NCBI RefSeq assembly: GCF_034531395.1
Contig: NZ_JARVCO010000012.1
Location: 682,001 to 746,000 of the forward strand
DNA length: 64,000 bases
Direction: 5' to 3'
From: Pontiella agarivorans
Lineage (GTDB): Bacteria; Verrucomicrobiota; Kiritimatiellia; Kiritimatiellales; Pontiellaceae
In this document: in pieces, positions 8,442 to 17,057 of the stretch
How the letters are laid out: every line of letters begins with the position of its first letter
Numbering within the stretch: position 1 is the first letter of the stretch
Position numbers and translations under genes: made by a program
Notes under the pieces: model-generated
The model's database searches: none
Told to the model about the DNA's origin: nothing
Seen by the model: the letters and a program-made list of their open reading frames with translations, nothing else

Positions 8442-9452
8442 ATGCGTATCTCCGTAGATGCGATGGGGGGCGATTTTGCTCCCCGGGAAATTGTTGCCGG
8501 CTCAATCCAGGCTGCTGAAAAAATTCAGGGCCTGGAAAAAATTTATCTGGTAGGCAATGAAGCCGCTATTCAGTCCGAGCTGAACAAGCACAAAGGACCG
8601 ATCCCTTCCTGCATTGAGATTGTTCATTGCACGGAAGTGGTAGGCATGGGTGAATCGCCGGCGACAGCAATCCGTCGCAAGAAAGACTCGTCGATTGCGC
8701 GTTCGGTGGAGCTGGTCAAAGATGGAAAGGCCGATGCTGTATTTTCGGCCGGGAATACAGGAGCGGCTGTGGCGGCCGCTACGCTGAAGCTCCGTACGCT
8801 CAAAGGGGTTTCCCGACCGGCGATTGCCACGGTGATGCCGACTCCGGAAAAGCCGTTTGTGCTGCTCGATGCCGGTGCCAATCCGGACAGTACGCCTGAG
8901 ATGATCCAACAGTATGCGGTGATGGGCAGTATTTATTCCCGCGAGATTCTCGGGGTTGAAAATCCGTCTGTGGGTCTGCTCAGTATCGGCGAAGAGGATG
9001 CCAAGGGCAATGAGACCACCAAGAAGACGTTCCGTCTTCTGCAGGAAACGGATATTAATTTTACCGGTAATGTCGAGAGTCGCGATCTCTACGACGGCAA
9101 GGTCAGTGTTGCTGTGTGCGACGGTTTTGTGGGCAACGTGGTGCTCAAAACCAGTGAGGCCGTTGCGAAAATGATCGGCAACTGGCTCAAGGATATGTTC
9201 AAGCAGAATATCTTCCGTATTCTGGGCTATGTATTTGCACGCGGTGTCTTTAAGGAAATGAAGACGCATGCCGACCCGTCGAGTTATGGCGGTGCGCCGT
9301 TGCTTGGAGCCAACGGGATTGTGATTATCGGCCACGGTTCTTCAAATGCTTTTGCCACATTCAATGGAATCCGGGTGGCCACCGAAGCGGTGGATCATCA
9401 TGTAAACCATTTGATTGAGGATGAGCTTAAGCGTATAAATCCCGAAACCTAG
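8442..9452 (+). CDS. plsX: Phosphate acyltransferase PlsX
   Basis: 336 residues, normal family length. It starts MRISVDAMGGDFAPREIVAGS, the conserved PlsX opening, and has FSAGNTGA, LLDAGANPD and the C-terminal GGAPLLGANGIVIIGHGSS. PlsX converts acyl-ACP and phosphate to acyl-phosphate for PlsY, the first step of phosphatidic acid synthesis, at the membrane face. It starts 5 bp after rpmF and is followed 20 bp later by fabH, so it is part of one operon. Confidence 0.96.
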   Translation: MRISVDAMGGDFAPREIVAGSIQAAEKIQGLEKIYLVGNEAAIQSELNKHKGPIPSCIEIVHCTEVVGMGESPATAIRRKKDSSIARSVELVKDGKADAVFSAGNTGAAVAAATLKLRTLKGVSRPAIATVMPTPEKPFVLLDAGANPDSTPEMIQQYAVMGSIYSREILGVENPSVGLLSIGEEDAKGNETTKKTFRLLQETDINFTGNVESRDLYDGKVSVAVCDGFVGNVVLKTSEAVAKMIGNWLKDMFKQNIFRILGYVFARGVFKEMKTHADPSSYGGAPLLGANGIVIIGHGSSNAFATFNGIRVATEAVDHHVNHLIEDELKRINPET

Positions 9453-9472
9453 TATTTTCACGGAACGACTGC

Positions 9473-10465
9473 ATGGACGCTAAGCGAAAAGTTTCAATCA
9501 TTGGAACAGGATCCTACGTACCCGAAAGGGTGCTGACCAATCGGGATCTTGAAGAGATCGTCGAGACCTCCGACGAATGGATTTATACCCGCACCGGTAT
9601 GCGCGAGCGTCATATTGCGGCCGACGATCAGGCGTCGTCGGATCTCGGCGCGGCGGCAGCGGAAAAGGCGATTGCTGATGCAGGTATTTCGGCCGACGAG
9701 ATTGATCTGATCATTGTCGCTACGCTTTCTCCGGATATGTTTTTTCCCAGTACCGCCTGTTTTGTTCAGGAAAAAATCGGGGCAAAAAATGCATTCTGTT
9801 ACGATCTCGGGGCTGCTTGTTCCGGTTTTCTTTATGCGCTGGACAGTGCGAAGAATCAGATTGCGGCAGGGTCTGTTGAGACGGCGCTGGTCATTGGATC
9901 TGAAAAAATGAGTACGTTTGTGGACTGGGAGGACCGGTCGACCTGTATTCTTTTCGGCGACGGTGCCGGGGCGGCCGTGCTGCGCGCAGGGGGCGATGGA
10001 CGTGGTGTGATGGATTCTGTCATGGGCTCGGACGGATCGCTGGCGGATCTGCTGTGGACGCCGGGCGGCGGAAGCCGGAATCCGATTTCACATGAAATGA
10101 TCGATCGCAAAGAGCATTATCTGAAAATGCAGGGGCGTGAAGTATTTAAACATGCCGTAAAGCGTATGGGCGAAACGGTTATTCAGGTTCTGGAGCGGAA
10201 TGAAATTTCGATTGATGAGGTGAAATGTATCATTCCGCATCAGGCGAATATCCGTATTATTGATGCCATTTCAAAGCGACTCGGTGTGGCCGATCGCATG
10301 TATGCGAATGTTGAAAAATATGCGAACACGTCCTCCGCTGCCCTGGCCATTGCGCTGGATGAAGCGGTGAAGGATGGAACAATTGTAAAAGGCGACCTGG
10401 TGGTGCTGACTGTATTTGGCGGCGGTTTTACCTGGGGCGCGAATCTGTTGGAATGGGGGAAATAG
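9473..10465 (+). CDS. fabH: Beta-ketoacyl-ACP synthase III
   Basis: 330 residues. The catalytic triad is visible: Cys116 (DLGAACSGFL), His256 (IIPHQAN) and Asn285 (YANTSS). The C-terminal GGGFTWGA motif is also present. FabH condenses acetyl-CoA with malonyl-ACP to start fatty acid synthesis in the cytosol. Its stop overlaps the preferred GTG start of fabD (TAGTG), implying translational coupling. Confidence 0.96.
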   Translation: MDAKRKVSIIGTGSYVPERVLTNRDLEEIVETSDEWIYTRTGMRERHIAADDQASSDLGAAAAEKAIADAGISADEIDLIIVATLSPDMFFPSTACFVQEKIGAKNAFCYDLGAACSGFLYALDSAKNQIAAGSVETALVIGSEKMSTFVDWEDRSTCILFGDGAGAAVLRAGGDGRGVMDSVMGSDGSLADLLWTPGGGSRNPISHEMIDRKEHYLKMQGREVFKHAVKRMGETVIQVLERNEISIDEVKCIIPHQANIRIIDAISKRLGVADRMYANVEKYANTSSAALAIALDEAVKDGTIVKGDLVVLTVFGGGFTWGANLLEWGK

Positions 10466-11364
10466 TGAAAAGAGCAATCGTCTTTCCCGGTCAGGGATCT
10501 CAAGTGGTTGGCATGGGCAGGGATCTCGCGGAGGCCATTCCGGAGTGTAAAGCCCTGTTTGATCAGGCCAACGAAATTCTCGGATACGATCTTGCCGCGA
10601 TCTGTTTTGAAGGTCCGCAGGAAGAACTGAATAAGTCCAATCATGCCCAGCTCGGTATTTTTGTGGCGAGCGCGGCCGCGTTTAAAGCGCTGGAGCTGAA
10701 GCAGCCCGGCCTGGAATTTGATGTGCTTGCAGGCCACAGCCTAGGTGAATGGACTGCGCTCTATGTTTCCGGAGCGATCAGTTTTGAAGATACGATTAAA
10801 GTGTTGAAGGCTCGCGGTGAATTTATGCAGGCCGCCTGCGAGGAAAATCCAGGGGCTATGCTGGCCGTGATGAATCTCGACGGGGACAAGCTGGTTGAAA
10901 TCGCCGCCGAAGCCGGATGCCATGTGGCCAACTTTAATTCGCTTTCGCAGACGGTACTTTCCGGTACGGTGGAATCGATTGAGAAAGCGGAAGGCCTTTG
11001 TAAAGATGCCGGTGCGAAGCGTGCCGTGCGTCTTCCGGTGGCCGGGGCTTTTCATTCGCCGCTGATGCAGCCGGCTGCGGATAAAATGAATGAGTTCCTT
11101 TCCGGCGTGGAGCTGGGAATTCCTGCAAAACCGGTGCTTTCCAATGTGACGGCGGAGGTTCATGTTTCGGCCGACATTCAGGAAAATATGGTTAAACAGA
11201 TTACTTCCTCGGTGCAGTGGGTGGCTTCGGTGCAGAAGCTGATTGCTGACGGTGTGAAGGAAATTGTTGAAGTCGGTCCCGGCAAGGTTCTCGCAGGACT
11301 TATAAAGCGTATTGACAAGGGTGCGGCAGTTCGTAACATCGGCGCGCTTACCAATTTTGAATAA
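10465..11364 (+). CDS. fabD: Malonyl-CoA:ACP transacylase
   Basis: 299 residues from the GTG at 10465, preceded by GGGGGA and overlapping the fabH stop; an ATG at 10453 inside fabH would add MGEI. The family opening [12 protein letters not shown] is present, the nucleophile is Ser92 in GHSLGEW, and the catalytic His is in GAFHSPLM near 198. FabD loads malonyl groups onto ACP for every elongation round. It sits between fabH and fabG as in many bacteria. The start choice is the only uncertainty. Confidence 0.95.
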   Translation: MKRAIVFPGQGSQVVGMGRDLAEAIPECKALFDQANEILGYDLAAICFEGPQEELNKSNHAQLGIFVASAAAFKALELKQPGLEFDVLAGHSLGEWTALYVSGAISFEDTIKVLKARGEFMQAACEENPGAMLAVMNLDGDKLVEIAAEAGCHVANFNSLSQTVLSGTVESIEKAEGLCKDAGAKRAVRLPVAGAFHSPLMQPAADKMNEFLSGVELGIPAKPVLSNVTAEVHVSADIQENMVKQITSSVQWVASVQKLIADGVKEIVEVGPGKVLAGLIKRIDKGAAVRNIGALTNFE

Positions 11365-11380
11365 TAAACAGGGGATGCAA

Positions 11381-12124
11381 ATGTTTGATTTAACAGGAAA
11401 AGTCGCAGTCGTTACCGGGTCGGCCCGGGGGCTGGGTCAGGCCATTGCTCTGAAAATGGCGGAAGCCGGTGCGGATGTTGCTGTGTGCGATCTGAACGCA
11501 GAATGGTGCGAAGAAACCGTCGGAAAAGTAAAAGCGCTCGGGCGTGAGGCGGCGGCATACGGCGTTAATGTGGCTGAGGCTGACAGCGTGACGGCGTGTA
11601 TTAAATCCATAGAAAAAGATTTCGGTAAAATTGATGTGCTGGTGAATAATGCCGGTATTACCAAAGATGGTCTGCTGATGCGCATGAGCGAGGAGGACTG
11701 GGATGCGGTATTGGATGTTAATCTGAAAGGTGTGTTCCTTTGCACCAAAGCCGCCATGCGCGGCATGATGAAGCAGCGTTCCGGTACGATTGTGAATATT
11801 GCGTCGGTGATCGGATTGATGGGCAATGCCGGTCAGGCCAACTATGCCGCTTCGAAAGGCGGCGTGATTTCCTTCAGTAAAACCGTTGCCAAGGAGCTGG
11901 CTTCCCGCGGCGTACGTTGCAATGCGATTGCGCCCGGATTCATCCGTTCGGCAATGACCGACAAACTGGATGAAGAGATTCAGAATAAAATGAAGGAATT
12001 GATTCCGCTGGGCCGTTTCGGAGACCCGGAAGATGTGGCCAATGTGGCCTTGTTTTTGGCAAGCGATGCTTCTGCATATGTTACGGGGCAAGTCCTCTCG
12101 ACATGCGGCGGCATGGTAATGTAA
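11381..12124 (+). CDS. fabG: 3-oxoacyl-ACP reductase
   Basis: 247 residues from the ATG at 11381 ([14 protein letters not shown]), with AGGGG upstream; another ATG lies two codons earlier. NADPH-binding GSARGLGQ at 13-20, NNAG at 89-92, catalytic Ser142, Tyr155 and Lys159 (YAASK). FabG reduces beta-ketoacyl-ACP in fatty acid elongation. It lies 16 bp after fabD and 39 bp before acpP. All catalytic residues are intact. Confidence 0.96.
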   Translation: MFDLTGKVAVVTGSARGLGQAIALKMAEAGADVAVCDLNAEWCEETVGKVKALGREAAAYGVNVAEADSVTACIKSIEKDFGKIDVLVNNAGITKDGLLMRMSEEDWDAVLDVNLKGVFLCTKAAMRGMMKQRSGTIVNIASVIGLMGNAGQANYAASKGGVISFSKTVAKELASRGVRCNAIAPGFIRSAMTDKLDEEIQNKMKELIPLGRFGDPEDVANVALFLASDASAYVTGQVLSTCGGMVM

Positions 12125-12163
12125 CGTTTAAAAGTGTAAACCTAGGAAAAGGAGACAGTTAAA

Positions 12164-12400
12164 ATGGCACTTGAAGATAAAGTAAAAGATATCATTGTTG
12201 AGCAGCTCGGTGTGAATGCCGACCAGGTTACCGAAGGTGCTTCGTTCATTGAAGATCTCGGCGCAGACTCTTTGGATACGGTTGAGCTGGTAATGGCTTT
12301 CGAAGAAGAATTCGGCGCAGAAATTCCGGACGAAGACGCTGAAAAGCTGACTTCCGTCGGTGGCGTAATCAGCTACCTGAAAGAAAAAGGTTTCGAGTAA
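12164..12400 (+). CDS. acpP: Acyl carrier protein
   Basis: 78 residues, very acidic, with the phosphopantetheine serine at Ser36 in [18 protein letters not shown] ribosome site. It carries the growing acyl chain for the Fab enzymes encoded around it and also supplies acyl-ACP to PlsX and to lipid A-type acyltransferases. A 12-bp-stem terminator-like hairpin follows, which could reduce transcription into fabF so that ACP is made in excess. Confidence 0.97.
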   Translation: MALEDKVKDIIVEQLGVNADQVTEGASFIEDLGADSLDTVELVMAFEEEFGAEIPDEDAEKLTSVGGVISYLKEKGFE

Positions 12401-12419
12401 ACCGACGCATTGATTTTTC

Positions 12420-12457
12420 AATGGCCGGAACTTCTCTGCGGGGTGTTCCGGCCATTT
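12420..12457 (+). terminator. Terminator-like hairpin between acpP and fabF
   Basis: A perfect 12-bp stem, AATGGCCGGAAC paired with GTTCCGGCCATT, encloses a 13-base loop and is followed by a short, weak T stretch. It would act as a partial terminator or as an mRNA-stabilising 3' end for acpP. Confidence 0.7.
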
Positions 12458-12485
12458 ATCATAACATCATTTTGAGGTACGGGAT

Positions 12486-13730
12486 ATGAGTGGGCGTAAA
12501 GTGGTTGTAACTGGGCTTGGGGTGGTTTCTCCGGTCGGAAGTGAACTGGGCACGTTCTGGGATAACATCAAAAACGGCAGGTCAGGCATCGGCAGAGTTC
12601 AGCAGATGGATGACATTGATCAGTATCCCGTACAAATTGCCGGTGAAGTAAAAGATCTGGATGTCGAGCGCTTTGTGGGGAAAAAAGATGCGCGGAAAAT
12701 GGATCCGTTCTCCATTTATGGTGTGGCGGCATCGGCACTTGCGATTGAGGATGCCGGAATTCATGCCGGCAATATCGATCCGGAGCGTGCAGGGGTGCTG
12801 GCCAGTTCCGGTATCGGCGGTATGCAGGTGATGCAGAAAGAATGTCTGAAGGCTTATGAAAAAGGGCCCAGACGTGTTTCTCCGCAGCTCATTCCGCAAA
12901 TGATCACCAATATTCTTTCCGGCTATGTTTCCATTAAGTATGGATTTAAAGGGCCCAATTTCTGTATTACGAGTGCCTGCGCATCCGGAACACACTCCAT
13001 TGGCGAAGCCATGCGGATGATTCAGTATGGCGATGCGGATGTCATGATTGCCGGTGGTTCAGAAGCTTCGGTTGCGATGCTTGGGGTGGCCGGTTTTGCT
13101 GCGTTGCGTGCAACAAGCCGGCTTAATGATGATCCGGAAAGAGCATCCCGTCCGTTTGATCTGGAGCGCGACGGATTTGTGATGTCCGAAGGTGCCGGTA
13201 TGGTGATTCTTGAATCCGAGGAGCATGCCAAAGCGCGCGGCGCGAAAATTTACTGCTATGCTTCCGGATACGGACGTACCGGCGATGCCTACCATGTTAC
13301 AGCTCCGGATGCTTCAGCGGTGCAGTCGGCCCGCGGTATGACGCTTGCGATTGCCGATGCCGGCCTGAGTGTGGATGATATTGACTATGTAAATGCGCAT
13401 GGAACCAGTACCCCGTTGAACGATAAGGGGGAAACGCTGGCGGTTAAGAACGCGCTGGGCGAAAAGAAGGCCTATGCAACGGCGGTCAGTTCCACGAAGT
13501 CGATGACCGGGCATATGCTTGGTGCGGCGGGCGGTGTTGAGGCTGCGATTATGGCGCTGGCGGTTCGCGATAATATTGCGCCGCCGACGATTAACTACAA
13601 TACACCGGATCCGGACTGTGATCTGGACTATGTGCCGAACAAAATGCGTGAGATGCAGATTAATGCCGCACTGAGCAACTCGCTCGGTTTCGGCGGCCAC
13701 AATGCCACGCTCTGCTTTACGAAGGCATAA
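12486..13730 (+). CDS. fabF: Beta-ketoacyl-ACP synthase II
   Basis: 414 residues. Catalytic Cys165 (CITSACASGTHSIG), the two histidines in VNAHGTSTPLND and KSMTGHMLGAAG, and the C-terminal NSLGFGGHNA glycine-rich motif are present. FabF carries out condensation rounds and controls chain length and unsaturation. It is the last gene of the yceD-rpmF-plsX-fabHDG-acpP-fabF run and is followed by a clear terminator. Confidence 0.96.
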   Translation: MSGRKVVVTGLGVVSPVGSELGTFWDNIKNGRSGIGRVQQMDDIDQYPVQIAGEVKDLDVERFVGKKDARKMDPFSIYGVAASALAIEDAGIHAGNIDPERAGVLASSGIGGMQVMQKECLKAYEKGPRRVSPQLIPQMITNILSGYVSIKYGFKGPNFCITSACASGTHSIGEAMRMIQYGDADVMIAGGSEASVAMLGVAGFAALRATSRLNDDPERASRPFDLERDGFVMSEGAGMVILESEEHAKARGAKIYCYASGYGRTGDAYHVTAPDASAVQSARGMTLAIADAGLSVDDIDYVNAHGTSTPLNDKGETLAVKNALGEKKAYATAVSSTKSMTGHMLGAAGGVEAAIMALAVRDNIAPPTINYNTPDPDCDLDYVPNKMREMQINAALSNSLGFGGHNATLCFTKA

Positions 13731-13733
13731 GTT

Positions 13734-13748
13734 TTCCAATCACTGGAA
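13734..13748. repeat. Dispersed palindrome TTCCA-ATCAC-TGGAA
   Basis: Exact, intergenic, just after the fabF stop and before its terminator; full form TTTCCA/TGGAAA. Confidence 0.9.
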
Positions 13749-13752
13749 ATGC

Positions 13753-13788
13753 AAGGGCATCCGCTTTGGGCGGGTGCCTTTTCTTTTT
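13753..13788 (+). terminator. Rho-independent terminator after fabF
   Basis: The stem GGCATCCGC with GCGGGTGCC (one G-T pair) and a short loop is followed by a T-rich tail (TTTTCTTTTTT). It is bracketed by two copies of the TTCCA-N5-TGGAA palindrome, at 13734-13748 and 13795-13809. Confidence 0.85.
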
Positions 13789-13794
13789 TCCGGC

Positions 13795-13809
13795 TTCCAA
13801 TGCCTGGAA
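13795..13809. repeat. Dispersed palindrome TTCCA-ATGCC-TGGAA
   Basis: Exact, intergenic, just after the fabF terminator and before rfaE2. Confidence 0.9.
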
Positions 13810-13831
13810 TAAACGGGCATCGTTTTTTGCT

Positions 13832-14320
13832 ATGAGAAATTTCCTGAATAAAATCAAGAGCCGTTCTGAAATGATTGAGGAACGGGCCCGTCTGAAAGCC
13901 GAGGGCAAGGTGGTTTCGTTTACGAACGGCTGTTTTGATATTTTGCATCCCGGCCACGTGACGTATCTGAATTTTGCGCGTGAGCAGGGCGATGTGCTGG
14001 TGCTCGGTATGAATTCGGATGCTTCGGTGAGGCGCAATAAGGGCGATGATCGTCCGATTGTCTGCGAAGAGGACCGGGCAAAAGTTATCGCGGCGCTGGA
14101 ATGCGTTGATTATGTGGTGCTGTTCGATGAAGACGAGCCGCGTGAGCTGATTGGTGAGCTCTTGCCTGATGTGCTGGTGAAGGGCGAGGATTGGGCGCAT
14201 TACGTTTCGGGTCGCGAAGAGGTCGAGGCCGCCGGAGGAAAAGTAGTGCTGGCAAAAATGGTGGAGGGCCGCTCCACCACCAACGTCATCGGACGTATTT
14301 TGGAAGTGTATGGCAAATAG
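13832..14320 (+). CDS. rfaE2: D-glycero-beta-D-manno-heptose-1-phosphate adenylyltransferase (RfaE domain II)
   Basis: 162 residues from the ATG at 13832 (MRNFLNKIKSR); upstream in-frame codons lie across the repeat and terminator. It has the cytidylyltransferase-like nucleotidyl motif FTNGCFDILHPGH with H39-P-G-H42, then NSDASVRR and the GRSTTNVIGRI end. It adenylylates heptose-1-phosphate to make ADP-heptose for LPS inner core. In E. coli this domain is fused to a kinase (HldE); here it stands alone and no kinase gene is in view. hldD, the next enzyme of the pathway, follows. Confidence 0.93.
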   Translation: MRNFLNKIKSRSEMIEERARLKAEGKVVSFTNGCFDILHPGHVTYLNFAREQGDVLVLGMNSDASVRRNKGDDRPIVCEEDRAKVIAALECVDYVVLFDEDEPRELIGELLPDVLVKGEDWAHYVSGREEVEAAGGKVVLAKMVEGRSTTNVIGRILEVYGK

Positions 14321-14332
14321 GTGCAGGTTGAG

Positions 14333-14410
14333 CCACGGATGGACACGGATTGGAGTATGGTGATTTTATGCGTGAAATTACAGGTGTTCATTCGCGTTTA
14401 TCTGAGGTTC
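14333..14410. repeat. Degenerate 'ccacggatggacacggat' intergenic repeat
   Basis: Between rfaE2 and hldD, CCACGGATGGACACGGAT is followed by TTCATTCGCGTTTATCTGAGG, a degraded reverse complement of the same unit. This type of CCACGGAT(GGA)CACGGAT sequence recurs in intergenic regions of many verrucomicrobial and planctomycetal genomes; that statement is from memory, not a search. Only one copy is seen here. Confidence 0.5.
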
Positions 14411-14425
14411 TGAAAAGGTGAAATT

Positions 14426-15391
14426 ATGAGTATTAAATACATTGTGACCGGCGGGGCCGGATTTATCGGCAGCAATATTGTCAAAGAGCTGAATGCGCGG
14501 GGCGAGGATGATATTCTGGTCGTGGATTCGCTGGGTATGGGTGAAAAATGGAAAAACCTGGTGGGACTGCGGTATGAGGATTATCTCGATAAGAATGATC
14601 TGTTTACGGTAATCGGTGATGGCCTGTTGAACGATGTTGAAGCGGTCTATCATCTGGGGGCCTGCAGTGCGACGACGGAAAAGGATGCCGACTATCTGGC
14701 GGAAAATAATTATGGCTATACCCGCGCGCTCTGCGAAACCTGTCTGGAGAACGGTGTCCGTTTTGTTTATGCCTCGAGCGCGGCGACCTATGGCGACGGG
14801 AATCTGGGGTATTCGGATGCCGATGAAGATACGCCGAAATACAGGCCGTTGAATATGTACGGCTATTCCAAGCATATGTTTGATCTTTGGGCATTGAAAG
14901 AGGGCATTGCGGATCAGATTGCGGGGATGAAATATTTTAATGTCTACGGGCCGGGGGAGGCGCATAAGGATGATATGCGTTCGGTGGTTCATAAATCCTA
15001 TTTCCAAATATTGGAAACCGGTGAAGTGAAGTTGTTTAAGTCGCATCGTCCGGATTATAAAGATGGTGAGCAGGTTCGGGACTTTGTCTATGTGAAGGAT
15101 GCGGTGAAGGAGACGCTCTGGTTTGGTGAGCACTGTGAAACGGGCGGTATTTTCAATTGCGGCACGGGCACACCGCGTACGTGGGTTGATCTGGTGTCCG
15201 CTGTGTTTACGGCGATGGGACGCGAGCCGAATATTTCATTTATCGATATGCCGGAGCACCTGCAGGGAAAATATCAGTATCATACGCAGGCCGATCTGAA
15301 AAAACTGCGTGATGCGGGTTATTCTGAGCAATTTACTGCGCTGGAAGATGGCGTGGCGGATTATGTGCAGAATTATCTGATGGCGGAATAA
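14426..15391 (+). CDS. hldD: ADP-L-glycero-D-manno-heptose 6-epimerase
   Basis: 321 residues. Short-chain dehydrogenase type: dinucleotide motif GGAGFIGSN at 9-17 and catalytic Tyr145/Lys149 (YGYSK), with SSAATYG before it. HldD epimerises ADP-D,D-heptose to ADP-L,D-heptose, the donor for LPS inner core. The neighbouring rfaE2 supplies its substrate. The codons for F-Q-I-L-E at residues 193-197 are a perfect TTTCCA-N5-TGGAAA copy (15001-15017). Confidence 0.95.
   Translation: MSIKYIVTGGAGFIGSNIVKELNARGEDDILVVDSLGMGEKWKNLVGLRYEDYLDKNDLFTVIGDGLLNDVEAVYHLGACSATTEKDADYLAENNYGYTRALCETCLENGVRFVYASSAATYGDGNLGYSDADEDTPKYRPLNMYGYSKHMFDLWALKEGIADQIAGMKYFNVYGPGEAHKDDMRSVVHKSYFQILETGEVKLFKSHRPDYKDGEQVRDFVYVKDAVKETLWFGEHCETGGIFNCGTGTPRTWVDLVSAVFTAMGREPNISFIDMPEHLQGKYQYHTQADLKKLRDAGYSEQFTALEDGVADYVQNYLMAE
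15002..15016. repeat. Dispersed palindrome TTCCA-AATAT-TGGAA
   Basis: Exact, in hldD, full form TTTCCA/TGGAAA; read as F-Q-I-L-E. Confidence 0.9.
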
Positions 15392-15396
15392 ATATT

Positions 15397-16644
15397 ATGG
15401 CCGTAAGCATTGCCGAGATGATTCTGCTGGGTTTGCTGGCGGATTGGATATTCCGGCGGCTTAAAATGCCGGGATTGCTCGGCATGCTTTTGTTGGGTGT
15501 GGTTTGCGGGCCTTTTGTCTGTGATATTCTGCAACCCGGTTTCCTGGAGGCCTCTGCTGATCTCCGGATGATCGCTTTGATTATTATCCTTTTGCGTGCG
15601 GGACTTGAGCTGAATCGCGACACGCTGAACCGGGTGGGGATTCAGGCGTTGCTTTTGTCGTTTGTTCCAGGAATCTTCGAGGGGGCAACGATTGCTTTAT
15701 TGGGGCCTCATTTTCTTCCGTTGACCCGCCTTGAATCTGCGATGCTCGGGTTTATTGTGGCGGCGGTGTCACCCGCGGTTGTAGTTCCGATGATGATTGA
15801 TTTCATTGAACGGAAAATGGGGGCGAAAAAGGGTATTCCTACGTTGGTTCTGGCAGCAGCGTCTTTGGATGATGTGGTGGCGATTGTTATTTTTTCGGTA
15901 TTTCTGGGACTTTATACCGGAACATCTGAGCATCTTTGGATGAAATTTGCGGGTATTCCGGTGTCGGTGGTGGCCGGTATTGCAGTTGGGCTGCTGACGG
16001 GGGTTTTGTTGCTGAAGCTGTTTGAGCGTTTTAATCCGCGGGCGACTAAACGAACGATGATTTTGATCGGGGTTTCGATCCTGCTGGTGCGTATTCAGTA
16101 TCTTCTTGAAGAACAGGGAATTGCTTTTGCGGCTTTGCTGGCGGTGATGGCTACCGGATTTATATTTCTCGAGAAACACGAAGAGATGGCGCACGAGATT
16201 TCTTCCAAGCTCGGGAAACTCTGGGTGTTTGCGTCAATTATGCTTTTCACGCTGGTGGGGGCACAGGTGGATATTTCGCTGGCCTGGAATACCGGTTTGT
16301 CGGGGTTGCTGTTGATTCTCTGCGGTTTGATGGCACGCAGTCTGGGTGTTGGTCTGTCGCTGTTTGGGAGTCCGTTGAATATGCAGGAGCGCCTTTTTGT
16401 GGTGGTTTCCTATTGGCCGAAGGCGACGGTTCAGGCCGCGATGGGAGCTGTGCCGCTGATGGCGATGGGGGCTTCCGGAATGGATACCGGTCCGGGAGAG
16501 GTGATTCTGGCGGTGTCGGTTATGAGTATCATTTTCACCGCTCCGATCGGCGCGGTGACGATCAGGCTGGTCGGTGAAAGGGTGCTTGAGCCGGGGAATG
16601 ACGGGGCTGAGGGAGCCTTTAATGCTGCGGAACGGAGTCGTTGA
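15397..16644 (+). CDS. Cation:proton antiporter (CPA superfamily)
   Basis: 415 residues with about 11-12 hydrophobic segments and short loops. The N-terminal half has MPGLLGMLLLGVVCGP and RAGLELNRDTL, and the helix around residue 140-165 carries VLAAASLDDVVAIVIFS, whose Asp-Asp pair is the ion-binding signature of the electrogenic CPA2/NhaA-like group. Probable role: Na+(K+)/H+ exchange at the inner membrane. It begins 5 bp after hldD, so it is probably cotranscribed, although no functional link is obvious. Confidence 0.88.
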   Translation: MAVSIAEMILLGLLADWIFRRLKMPGLLGMLLLGVVCGPFVCDILQPGFLEASADLRMIALIIILLRAGLELNRDTLNRVGIQALLLSFVPGIFEGATIALLGPHFLPLTRLESAMLGFIVAAVSPAVVVPMMIDFIERKMGAKKGIPTLVLAAASLDDVVAIVIFSVFLGLYTGTSEHLWMKFAGIPVSVVAGIAVGLLTGVLLLKLFERFNPRATKRTMILIGVSILLVRIQYLLEEQGIAFAALLAVMATGFIFLEKHEEMAHEISSKLGKLWVFASIMLFTLVGAQVDISLAWNTGLSGLLLILCGLMARSLGVGLSLFGSPLNMQERLFVVVSYWPKATVQAAMGAVPLMAMGASGMDTGPGEVILAVSVMSIIFTAPIGAVTIRLVGERVLEPGNDGAEGAFNAAERSR

Positions 16645-17057
16645 CCGAAAAAATGGATTAAAACGTGCAGAAACATAGGCGTTCCTTAAATCGGCTTTGG
16701 TGTCAGAGTAGATTCATTCGGCATTGCGTTCGGTGAAGTTGGTCCTTTTCAGTACTGTATTCCGATTGTGTTGAATTCCAAAGGGATGCGGTGCTGAGGT
16801 GAATATTCGTATGAATCAGGCCCGTATATTGCTCGAGACAATAGCTGACATTTAAAAATACATAGGGCTCTGAAAGGCCCGGCACCAATAGTTTTTTTGA
16901 GGTTATTGGCTTGAATTGTTTCTTTGGTGGAATAGGCTGTTACGAATCGCATTTGTTGTATTTTCCGGGCAGGCGGGTTGCCTGAGCGGGATGATCAGTC
17001 TGGGGTCGAACGGGCTCTGTTGAGATTTTGTTACACTAAGTAACGAGGGGTAAGTTT
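16645..17057. other. 413-bp gap before the TPR/Exb cluster
   Basis: No convincing gene; a 61-codon minus-strand frame at 16703-16888 has no ribosome site or protein-like composition. Near the 3' end a dyad GTTAC-ACTAA-GTAAC lies at 17030-17044, just upstream of the ribosome site AGGGG of the TPR gene, and could be an operator. A small CAGGC/GCCTG hairpin lies near 16971-16985. No clear sigma-70 promoter is visible. Confidence 0.5.
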
